A DNA stretch of 13,472 nt, taken from contig JAEYEL010000041.1 in the NCBI GenBank assembly GCA_023403475.1, forward strand, positions 1 through 13,472. Direction: 5' to 3'. The position numbers and the translations under genes are program-made. Shown here piece after piece: positions 6,161 through 12,631 of this stretch (the first letter of the stretch is position 1; every line of letters starts with the position of its first letter). The notes below the pieces were generated by a model. The model did not search any database, was not told the origin of the DNA, and saw only the letters and a program-made list of their open reading frames with translations. The DNA comes from Actinomycetes bacterium. Lineage in GTDB: Bacteria; Actinomycetota; Coriobacteriia; Coriobacteriales; Eggerthellaceae.

Positions 6161-7564
6161 ATGAGAAAAAAGGTGACGGTCATAGGCGCCGGGCTTGCGG
6201 GAAGCGAGACGGCGCTTCAGCTTGCAAGGCGCGGTTTTTCCGTGCGCCTTGTCGAGATGCGCCCGCTTGCGCAGACCCCGGTGCACAAGACGGGAAACGC
6301 CGCCGAGCTCGTCTGCTCGAATTCGCTCAAAAGCACGAAGCCCGATAGCGCGGCGGGCATGCTGAAGGCCGAGCTTGAGGCCTTGGGCTCGCAGGTGTAC
6401 GCGGCGGCGCTGAGGCACAGGGTGGCTGCGGGAGGGGCGCTCGCGGTCGATCGCGCGATGTTTTCGGCGGACGTGACGGCACTCATCGAGGTGCAGCCGA
6501 ACATCGACTTCGTTCGCGCCGAGGTTGCCGACATAGTATACGAAGCCTCGTGCGCAGACGCGGTGGTCGTGGCGGCAGGCCCTTTGGCCTCCCAAGCGCT
6601 TTCAGACTCTTTGGCGGCTCTTGCCGGCGAAGAGCATCTGTTCTTCTTCGATGCGGCGGCCCCGGTGGTTATGGCCGATTCGCTTGACATGGGCAAGGTC
6701 TTTCGCCAAAGCCGCTACGAAGAGGGTGCGGGAGACTATCTGAACGCGCCGTTCACGCGGGAAGAGTACGATGCCTTCGCGCGCGAGTTGGTGGCGGCTA
6801 AGCGGGTCATCAGGCGCGACTTCGAGTCGAGCGATCTGTTCCAGGCCTGCCAGCCCATCGAGGAAGTGGCTCGCGCAGGACTCGATGCGCCGCGGTTCGG
6901 CGCGCTCAAACCCGTCGGGCTTATCGACCCGCGCACAGGGCGCCGTCCGTGGGCGGCGGTGCAGTTGCGCGCGGAAGATGTCGCCGGGCTAAGCTACAAC
7001 CTTGTGGGCTTCCAAACGAACCTCACGTTTCCCGAGCAGCGGCGCGTCTTTTGCATGATACCCGGTTTGGAACAGGCCGAGTTTTCGCGCTTGGGCGTCA
7101 TGCACCGCAACACGTTTCTGAACGCGCCGCGTCTTCTCGACAGCCACCTGCGCCTTCGCACGTCGGCTGCGGACGCGCTTTTCGCGCCCGTGTACGTTGC
7201 CGGGCAGATTGCGGGCACCGAAGGCTATTGCGAAGCCGTGCGATCAGGCCTTCATGCGGCTCTCGCTGTGGCGGCCGACCTTTCGGGCGCGGCGTTTCCC
7301 CCGCCTCCGCGCGAAACGGCGTTCGGGGCGCTGCTTTCCTGGGCGACTTCGCCTGCTACGGCGGACTATCAGCCCATGCACGTGAACTTCGGCATCGCGG
7401 AGCCTTTGGATCCTCCTGTTCGCAGCAAGCGCGAGCGCTATGCGTCATACGCGCGGCGTGGCGGCGCGGCTTTGCGCGCGTACTGCGAAAGCCTTGCCGA
7501 GTGCGGCCTGCTGGAGGCGGATGCGGCGCTGAGCGCCGCTTTCGGAGGCGAGCATGCGCTCTGA
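6161..7564 (+). CDS. trmFO: tRNA m5U54 methyltransferase, folate/FAD-dependent
   Basis: TrmFO methylates uridine 54 in the T-loop of tRNA, using methylenetetrahydrofolate as carbon donor and FAD as reductant; it replaces TrmA in many Gram-positive bacteria. The FAD-binding Rossmann motif VIGAGLAGSETAL opens the protein (residues 7-19), followed by LVEMRP. The functional cysteines are seen as C52 in ELVCSNSLKS and C230 in ACQPIEE (C53 and C226 in Bacillus subtilis). Other hallmarks are YLNAPFTREEY, GLIDPRTGRRP, YNLVGFQTNLTFPEQ, MHRNTFLNAP and GQIAGTEGYCEA. Length is 467 residues, slightly above usual. The frame is open upstream to 6041, but family alignment sets the start at MRKKVTVIG. It is 141 bases after dprA, with its own likely promoter, and overlaps xerC by 11 bases. 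Confidence 0.97.
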   Translation: MRKKVTVIGAGLAGSETALQLARRGFSVRLVEMRPLAQTPVHKTGNAAELVCSNSLKSTKPDSAAGMLKAELEALGSQVYAAALRHRVAAGGALAVDRAMFSADVTALIEVQPNIDFVRAEVADIVYEASCADAVVVAAGPLASQALSDSLAALAGEEHLFFFDAAAPVVMADSLDMGKVFRQSRYEEGAGDYLNAPFTREEYDAFARELVAAKRVIRRDFESSDLFQACQPIEEVARAGLDAPRFGALKPVGLIDPRTGRRPWAAVQLRAEDVAGLSYNLVGFQTNLTFPEQRRVFCMIPGLEQAEFSRLGVMHRNTFLNAPRLLDSHLRLRTSAADALFAPVYVAGQIAGTEGYCEAVRSGLHAALAVAADLSGAAFPPPPRETAFGALLSWATSPATADYQPMHVNFGIAEPLDPPVRSKRERYASYARRGGAALRAYCESLAECGLLEADAALSAAFGGEHAL

Positions 7565-8516
7565 GGCCGAAACTCCCGGGGAAGCCGAGGGCTGCGATCC
7601 GTGCATGCGGGATGCCGTGGACTCTTTTTGCGAGGCCATGCGTATAGAGCGCAACGCATCCGTCCACACGGTGCGCGCTTACCGCACCGATCTGCTCGAT
7701 TACGCACGCTGGGCGAAAAGAAGACACTTGGACGCGCTTGCCGTCACGCATCGGCAGCTTCGGCGCTATTTGGGGGAGCTCGACCAAGCGCAATATTCGC
7801 GCACGACTATCAACCGCCGCCTTTCTGCTTTGCGTAGCTTCTTCGGTTGGATGAACGTGACGGGGCGCATCGATTCCGATCCCGCAGACGCGCTGCAAGG
7901 CCCGAAGCAGCCCAAAAGCCTTCCGCATGTCATACGTTCGGCCGACATGGCGAAGCTGCTTTCGGTGTACGGAAAGCGCGATGCCGCTGGCGCCTTGCGC
8001 GAGCAGTCGCCCGAAGACATGCGCAACCAGGCCGTGCTCGAGTTTCTGTACGCATGCGGCGCGCGCGTCTCCGAAGCGGCCGGACTTAAGATGGGTGCCG
8101 TCGATTTCGCGCGCGCCCAGGCGAAAGTGTTCGGCAAAGGCTCGAAGGAGCGCATCGTGCCGTTGCACGACATGGCGCTTTCCTCGCTCAAAACCTATCT
8201 TGCGGTGGGTCGCCCAAAGCTTCTCGGCGGGAAGCGAAGCGACTTCGTGTTCGTCTCGGTGCGCGGCAACCCCATGAGCGCCGACGCCATACGCAAGATG
8301 TTCAAGTGCGCGCTTCGCGCGGCAGGCCTTGACGAGACGCTTTCGCCGCACGCCATGCGCCATACCTTCGCAACGGACCTGCTCGACGGAGGCGCTGATT
8401 TGCGCAGCGTGCAGGAGATGCTGGGGCACGCGAGCCTTTCCACTACCCAGATATACACGCACCTTTCGCCTACTCGCTTGAAACAGGTGCACGCACAGGC
8501 TCATCCGCGCGCTTGA
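7554..8516 (+). CDS. xerC: Tyrosine recombinase XerC/XerD type
   Basis: Xer recombinases resolve chromosome dimers at dif sites at cell division. All six active-site residues are present with spacing like that of E. coli XerD: R171 (GARVSE), K195 (GKGSKERIVPL), H266 and R269 (SPHAMRHTFA), H292 (LGHASL) and the nucleophile Y301 (QIYTHLS). Residues 15-110 form the N-terminal core-binding domain (SVHTVRAYRTDLLDY, INRRLSALRSFF). GGAGG (7544-7548) stands five bases before the ATG, which lies inside the end of trmFO. I prefer xerC to xerD because in Bacillus subtilis codV (xerC) also follows trmFO and dprA, and because of the HPRA tail; the sequence alone does not exclude xerD. An integrase from a mobile element is unlikely, since there is no attachment site or phage gene nearby. 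Confidence 0.92.
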   Translation: MRSEAETPGEAEGCDPCMRDAVDSFCEAMRIERNASVHTVRAYRTDLLDYARWAKRRHLDALAVTHRQLRRYLGELDQAQYSRTTINRRLSALRSFFGWMNVTGRIDSDPADALQGPKQPKSLPHVIRSADMAKLLSVYGKRDAAGALREQSPEDMRNQAVLEFLYACGARVSEAAGLKMGAVDFARAQAKVFGKGSKERIVPLHDMALSSLKTYLAVGRPKLLGGKRSDFVFVSVRGNPMSADAIRKMFKCALRAAGLDETLSPHAMRHTFATDLLDGGADLRSVQEMLGHASLSTTQIYTHLSPTRLKQVHAQAHPRA

Positions 8517-8525
8517 ATATCTACT

Positions 8526-8567
8526 GGAATGCGAGCCTGTCGAATGAGGAATGCGGGTCTGTCGAAT
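8526..8567 (+). repeat. Two direct repeats of 20 bases at 22-base period upstream of uvrA
   Basis: GGAATGCGAGCCTGTCGAAT (8526-8545) recurs as GGAATGCGGGTCTGTCGAAT (8548-8567): 18 of 20 bases match, and the start-to-start distance is 22 bases, about two helical turns. It begins ten bases after the xerC stop and ends 37 bases before the LexA-type box. It could be a pair of protein-binding sites on one face of the helix or a chance tandem duplication. Confidence 0.7.
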
Positions 8568-8604
8568 TCGAACGTTTTGTGCGCAGATTTTGGACAAAGA
8601 AAAA

Positions 8605-8618
8605 CGAACAAGTGTTTT
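8605..8618 (+). promoter_or_regulatory. LexA-type SOS box upstream of uvrA
   Basis: CGAACAAGTGTTTT matches 13 of 14 positions of the Gram-positive LexA consensus CGAACRNRYGTTYG; only the last base differs. It sits upstream of a -10 box and of uvrA, a classic LexA target. That LexA controls this gene is inference from family knowledge. Confidence 0.6.
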
Positions 8619-8643
8619 CTGATGTTCTTTTGAAAAGAAGCGC

Positions 8644-8649
8644 TAGAAT
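8644..8649 (+). promoter_or_regulatory. Probable -10 box of uvrA
   Basis: TAGAAT matches five of six bases of the -10 consensus. No good -35 lies 16-18 bases upstream (GATGTT at 8621-8626), and the LexA-type box ends just before that place. Transcription from about 8656 would leave a leader of some 80 bases before uvrA. Confidence 0.4.
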
Positions 8650-8738
8650 GAAAGGCCGAGCAAACGAACTGCTTTCTGCGGGGGGAGATCTTCGTTTCCT
8701 GCGGAAGGCCATGACGCGAAGAAAGAGCATACGAACCT

Positions 8739-11627
8739 ATGGGACAGAATGCCATCGTCATCAAAGGTGCCCGAGAGCATAACCTGAAGAACATCGATCT
8801 TTCCATACCGCGCGACAAGTTGGTCGTCATTACCGGGCTTTCCGGGTCGGGCAAATCGAGTTTGGCGTTCGATACCATGTACGCCGAAGGGCAGCGGCGC
8901 TACGTGGAAAGCCTTTCGAGCTATGCGCGCATGTTCCTCGGGCAGATGAACAAGCCCGATCTCGACAGCATCGACGGCCTTTCGCCTGCGGTTTCCATCG
9001 ACCAGAAGACGACGTCGAAAAATCCTCGCTCCACGGTGGGCACGACTACGGAGATATACGACTACCTGCGTCTTCTTTATGCACGCGTGGGCTGCCCGCA
9101 TTGCCCGGAATGCGGGCGGCCCATACAGAAGCAGACGACCGATCAGGTGACTGACGACATCTTGGCGCTCGCCCCGAACGCGAAAGCCATTATTATGGCT
9201 CCCGTGGTGGCGGGGCGCAAAGGGGAATTCACGAAGCTCTTCGCCGATTTGGCGCACGAGGGCTTCTCGCGCGTGCGCGTAGACGGCGAGATAGTCAGGC
9301 TCGACGGCGAGCCGCGCACGCTCAACAAGAAGATCAAGCACTTCATAGATGTGGTGATCGATCGCGTGCAGTTGAAAGGAAGCGCCACGAGCCGCATAGC
9401 GGAAGCTGTCGAGATGGCCACGAAGCTTGCCGACGGACGCGTGCTCGTGCAGGTTTTGGGCGATGACGGCAAGCCCCTCGGTGCGGCAGGTGGTCTCTCA
9501 AGCGGGGCGACGGGCGGTCTTGGGGCAGGCGAGCACATCTTCTCTCTTGCGCTCGCATGCCCCGAGCACGGCCATTCCATGGACGAGTTGCAGCCGCGCG
9601 ACTTCTCGTTCAATGCGCCTTACGGCGCCTGCCCCGACTGCTTGGGCATAGGCAGCCGCGACGAGGTGGATCCTTCGCTCGTGGTGCCCGACCCCTCGCT
9701 TTCCCTTAAAGAAGGGGCGGTGGCGCCCTTTCGCACGGGCAACTACTATCCCCAGGTGCTGCGAGCGGTGGCCGAGCACATGGGCGTGACGGAAGACACC
9801 CCGTGGGAAGACATGCCCAAAGCTGCCAAGAAGGCTTTGCTCTACGGTGTCGACAACGAAAAGGTGCGGGTTGACTACGTGACGGTGGACGGGCGCGAGA
9901 CCTACTGGTACATAGAGTGGGAGGGAGCCCTTGCGGCGGTCATGCGCCGCTATCAGGAGGCGCAAAGCGATACGCAGCGCGAGAAGCTTTCCGCCTACTT
10001 CGCCACGGTTCCCTGCCAAACGTGCGGCGGCAAGCGCCTGAAGCCCGAGATTTTGGCGGTCACGGTGGGGGGCAAGTCCATTCACGATGTGACCGAGCTT
10101 TCTGCTGTCGATTCGCTGGCGTTCTTCGAAGAACTTTCGTTTTCCGGGCAAAACGAGCAGATAGCAGGCCCCATCGTCAAAGAAATCAAGGCTCGTCTGC
10201 GCTTTCTGGTAGACGTAGGCCTCGACTACCTTACGCTCGAGCGCGCGACGGCCACGCTTTCGGGCGGCGAGGCCCAGCGCATTCGCTTGGCCACCCAGAT
10301 AGGCGCAGGCCTTATGGGCGTACTCTACATTCTCGACGAGCCTTCCATCGGTTTGCACCAACGCGACAACGAGCGCCTCATCGCCACACTCGAACGCCTG
10401 CGCGACCTGGGCAACACCGTCATCGTGGTGGAGCACGACGAAGACACCATCCGTACGGCTGACTACGTGGTTGACATGGGGCCGGGAGCTGGCGAGCACG
10501 GCGGGGAAGTGGTCGCTTGCGGCACGCCAGCCCAGATCATGAAGGCGCAAGGCTCGCTTACGGCCGACTATCTTTCCGGCAGGCGGCGCATAGAGGTTCC
10601 CGCGCAAAGGCGCCACCCGAACCGCGGCGCGCTCAAGATGACGGGGGCTTCCGAAAACAACCTGAGAAACGTGACGCTCGAGGTTCCCTTGGGAACGCTT
10701 ACGGTGGTGACGGGTGTAAGCGGCTCGGGGAAAAGCTCGCTTATTACCGATACGCTGGCACCGGCGCTTGCGAATCGCCTGAACCGTGCGCACCGGCGCA
10801 CGGGGGCTTACCGCAAGATAACCGGCATCGACAAGCTCGACAAGGTCATCAACATCGATCAGAGCCCCATAGGGCGTACGCCGCGCAGCAACCCGGCCAC
10901 CTACATAGGGCTTTGGGACGATATCCGCGCGCTGTTCGCCTCCACGCAGGAAGCCAAGGCGCGGGGCTACAGCCCGGGGCGCTTCAGCTTCAATGTGAGC
11001 GGCGGCCGTTGCGAGGCGTGCAAGGGAGACGGCCAGATCAAGATAGAGATGCACTTCCTCCCCGACGTGTACGTGCCGTGCGAGGTGTGCGGCGGGCAAC
11101 GTTACAATCGCGAGACGCTGCAAGTCACCTATCGCAGCAAGAACATAGCGCAGGTGCTCGACATGACGGTGGAGGAGGCCCTTGCGTTCTTCGAGAACAT
11201 TCCCGGCATCAAGCGCAAGCTGCAGACGCTGTTCGACGTGGGACTCGGCTACATTCGCTTGGGGCAGCCCGCCACCACGCTTTCGGGCGGCGAGGCCCAG
11301 CGCGTGAAGCTCGCGAGCGAGCTGCAGAAACGCCAGACGGGCAAGACGTTCTACATTCTGGACGAGCCTACGACGGGCCTTCATTTCGAAGACGTGCGCC
11401 AGCTGCTCATCGTGCTGCAGCGCTTGGTGGACGCGGGCAACACGGTGCTTGTTATCGAGCACAACCTCGACGTCGTCAAGTGCGCGGACCATATCGTGGA
11501 TCTCGGTCCTGAAGGAGGCGAGCGCGGCGGCACCGTGGTTGCCACGGGAACGCCCGAGGAAGTCGCTCAGGTTAAGGCAAGCCACACCGGTGAGTTTCTT
11601 GCGCGCATGGGGGTTGCGTTGCCTTAG
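8739..11627 (+). CDS. uvrA: Excinuclease ABC subunit A
   Basis: UvrA is the damage-sensing ATPase of nucleotide excision repair; as a dimer it loads UvrB at bulky lesions. The 962 residues hold both ABC modules: first Walker A GLSGSGKS (33-40), first signature LSGGEAQR (507-514) with Walker B YILDEPS (D533, E534), second Walker A GVSGSGKS (659-666), and a second LSGGEAQR followed by [12 protein letters not shown]. The first zinc module reads CPEH (C274, H277) and CPDC (C298, C301), a histidine replacing one usual cysteine. The second, near the C-terminus, is intact (CEAC and CEVC). An additional cysteine cluster, C119, C122 and C125, is present in GCPHCPECG. The ATG fits the family start; its ribosome site is weak (GAAAGAG, 11 bases away). 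Unlike many genomes, no uvrB is adjacent. The LexA-type box upstream suggests SOS induction. Confidence 0.98.
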   Translation: MGQNAIVIKGAREHNLKNIDLSIPRDKLVVITGLSGSGKSSLAFDTMYAEGQRRYVESLSSYARMFLGQMNKPDLDSIDGLSPAVSIDQKTTSKNPRSTVGTTTEIYDYLRLLYARVGCPHCPECGRPIQKQTTDQVTDDILALAPNAKAIIMAPVVAGRKGEFTKLFADLAHEGFSRVRVDGEIVRLDGEPRTLNKKIKHFIDVVIDRVQLKGSATSRIAEAVEMATKLADGRVLVQVLGDDGKPLGAAGGLSSGATGGLGAGEHIFSLALACPEHGHSMDELQPRDFSFNAPYGACPDCLGIGSRDEVDPSLVVPDPSLSLKEGAVAPFRTGNYYPQVLRAVAEHMGVTEDTPWEDMPKAAKKALLYGVDNEKVRVDYVTVDGRETYWYIEWEGALAAVMRRYQEAQSDTQREKLSAYFATVPCQTCGGKRLKPEILAVTVGGKSIHDVTELSAVDSLAFFEELSFSGQNEQIAGPIVKEIKARLRFLVDVGLDYLTLERATATLSGGEAQRIRLATQIGAGLMGVLYILDEPSIGLHQRDNERLIATLERLRDLGNTVIVVEHDEDTIRTADYVVDMGPGAGEHGGEVVACGTPAQIMKAQGSLTADYLSGRRRIEVPAQRRHPNRGALKMTGASENNLRNVTLEVPLGTLTVVTGVSGSGKSSLITDTLAPALANRLNRAHRRTGAYRKITGIDKLDKVINIDQSPIGRTPRSNPATYIGLWDDIRALFASTQEAKARGYSPGRFSFNVSGGRCEACKGDGQIKIEMHFLPDVYVPCEVCGGQRYNRETLQVTYRSKNIAQVLDMTVEEALAFFENIPGIKRKLQTLFDVGLGYIRLGQPATTLSGGEAQRVKLASELQKRQTGKTFYILDEPTTGLHFEDVRQLLIVLQRLVDAGNTVLVIEHNLDVVKCADHIVDLGPEGGERGGTVVATGTPEEVAQVKASHTGEFLARMGVALP

Positions 11628-11672
11628 GGGTTGCGCACGTCTTAGGGGTTGCGCACGTCTTAGGGGTTGCGC
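11623..11672 (+). repeat. 18-base tandem repeat, 2.8 copies, covering the uvrA stop
   Basis: CTTAGGGGTTGCGCACGT occurs at 11623-11640 and exactly again at 11641-11658, then a third copy is identical for 14 bases (11659-11672). The first unit supplies the uvrA TAG stop (11625-11627). The preceding uvrA bases (GGGGGTTGCGTTGC) resemble the unit, so the array may have grown out of the gene end. Confidence 0.9.
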
Positions 11673-11700
11673 GCGACCTGACGACCGTCGTGCCCTGCGG

Positions 11701-11757
11701 GCGTCGAGTGCCGTTGGCGGCGTTGAAGGCTGTCGACGGCGGCGAAGGCCGTTGGCG
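11701..11757 (+). repeat. Degenerate 19-base tandem repeat, three copies
   Basis: Three adjoining 19-base units (11701-11719, 11720-11738, 11739-11757) align without gaps: units 1 and 3 share 16 of 19 bases and units 2 and 3 share 14. A fourth (11758-11776) agrees mainly in its TCGAATGC part. The approximate consensus is GCGTCGAAGGCCGTTGGCG. The older look of this array, beside the nearly perfect 18-base one, suggests a site prone to slippage. Confidence 0.6.
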
Positions 11758-11783
11758 ACATCGAATGCGACGGTTTCTTTTTT
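11749..11783 (+). terminator. Possible weak terminator of uvrA
   Basis: CCGT (11749-11752) can pair with ACGG (11770-11773) around a long loop, followed by a T-rich run TTTCTTTTTT (11774-11783). The T-run is good but the stem is short. It is the only terminator-like signal found after uvrA. Confidence 0.25.
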
Positions 11784-11985
11784 CCGTGAATCTTGTAAAG
11801 ACGTCTCTGCCTTGTTGAGCGCATATGCGAAAATGCGGCGTTGCTGTTTTCGGCGTTGCGCAGATGCTTTGCGGATGCACGGGAAGACGACGGACGAGGC
11901 GGGGGAATTCCAGGTTTCGGAGGTCGTACTGCCCCATAAGAAGTGCTGCCGAAAACAGGCTCCTTCTCCGAATGAAAGGGATACG
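11784..11985 (+). other. Gap between the uvrA repeats and the acetyltransferase gene
   Basis: With the repeats before it, this completes a 358-base gene-free stretch. I see a CGAAAA/TTTTCG inverted repeat (11828-11833 and 11847-11852) and a GCATATGC palindrome (11821-11828), but no convincing promoter. The acetyltransferase frame stays open through this whole stretch and back into uvrA, yet the translation is arginine- and cysteine-rich and includes the repeats, so I do not treat it as coding. Confidence 0.4.
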
Positions 11986-12519
11986 GTGGATATTCGTAAG
12001 GCACGCGAGGGAGACCTCGATCGCATCATGGAGATAATAGCCGACGGTCGTGTCGCGCTGGCAAACCTCGGCGTCGATCAGTGGCAAGGGGAATACCCGT
12101 ATCGCTCGGTCATAGAAGAGGATATCGCGCACGACAACTCCTACGTAGTCGAAGAGGGCGATACCGTTATGGCGACGTTCATGCTGGGCTTCGAGGGCGA
12201 TTCGATATACGATGCGATAGAGCACGGTTCCTGGCTCACCGACTCTTCTTCCGACGAGCCCTGCTACGGCGTGATTCACCGCGTTGCGGTCGCTCGCGAG
12301 CATAGAGGCAAGGGCGCGGCTTCTATGATTATGCACAAGGCTGAGGACTTGGTGCGGCAGGCCGGCAAGAAGAGCATACGCATCGACACGCATCCTGGAA
12401 ACGTTCCCATGAGGAGATTGTTCGAAAAGGCCGGCTATAAGGAGTGCGGAATCGTGTACGTTTCGTACGCCGATGCGGTTGCGCCCGAGCGCGTTGCCTA
12501 CGAGAAGGTTCTCGCATAG
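11986..12519 (+). CDS. GNAT family N-acetyltransferase
   Basis: GNAT enzymes move an acetyl group from acetyl-CoA to an amine; the target is unknown here. The 177-residue protein starts with the usual GNAT opening (DIRKAREGDLDRIMEII), then LGVDQWQGEYP, common in small Gram-positive members. The acetyl-CoA motif is VHRVAVAREHRGKGAAS in form (about residues 98-113 here beginning IHRVAVA), with R-x-x-G-x-G/A. Later parts are IRIDTHPGNVPMRRLFEKAGY and the closing V-x-Y strand. I chose a GTG start at 11986 because AAAGGG (11975-11980) is five bases upstream and the protein then begins where family members do. An ATG at 11972 is out of frame. No promoter of its own is evident; transcription may come from uvrA read-through. 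Confidence 0.9.
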   Translation: MDIRKAREGDLDRIMEIIADGRVALANLGVDQWQGEYPYRSVIEEDIAHDNSYVVEEGDTVMATFMLGFEGDSIYDAIEHGSWLTDSSSDEPCYGVIHRVAVAREHRGKGAASMIMHKAEDLVRQAGKKSIRIDTHPGNVPMRRLFEKAGYKECGIVYVSYADAVAPERVAYEKVLA

Positions 12520-12594
12520 GTTCCCATGCCTTTCCTTCCGCAGGATCCTTCCCTAAAGCCTTCCGTCGATATTCTGTCGGTTGGTTCGATAGCG

Positions 12595-12616
12595 CGCCCT
12601 TCGCTTTCGAAGGGCG
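12595..12616 (+). promoter_or_regulatory. Perfect 22-base inverted repeat abutting the -10 box of the last gene
   Basis: CGCCCTTCG (12595-12603) and CGAAGGGCG (12608-12616) are exact complements around a CTTT centre. The repeat ends at the base before TATAAT and fills the place where a -35 and spacer would be. It resembles an operator. It might alternatively be a terminator of the acetyltransferase gene, but no T-run follows it. Confidence 0.6.
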
Positions 12617-12622
12617 TATAAT
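12617..12622 (+). promoter_or_regulatory. Consensus -10 box for a leaderless mRNA
   Basis: TATAAT is a perfect -10. It ends nine bases before the ATG at 12632, so transcription would begin about three bases before the start codon. No ribosome site lies between. No recognisable -35 is present at 16-18 bases, where the inverted repeat lies. Confidence 0.6.
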
Positions 12623-12631
12623 TGCCACATT

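Noticed and set aside
7554..8516. xerC as integrase of a mobile element
   Set aside because: It sits in the conserved dprA-trmFO-xerC order and overlaps trmFO; no attachment site, phage gene or composition change is nearby.
8569..8583. Second LexA-type box (CGAACGTTTTGTGCG)
   Set aside because: The right half does not match the GTTYG arm at the needed four-base spacing.
8513..8782. 89-codon open frame between xerC and uvrA
   Set aside because: It overlaps both neighbours and the promoter elements, has no ribosome site and resembles nothing known.
11449..11985. Acetyltransferase frame extended upstream to 11449, giving a 356-residue protein overlapping uvrA
   Set aside because: The added translation comes from the uvrA end in another frame and from the tandem repeats, is rich in Arg and Cys, and has no ribosome site; the GTG at 11986 has one and fits the family start.
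9498..12029. 843-codon open frame on the minus strand opposite uvrA
   Set aside because: It is the mirror of a GC-rich coding frame, rich in Arg, His and Ala, with no recognisable domain.
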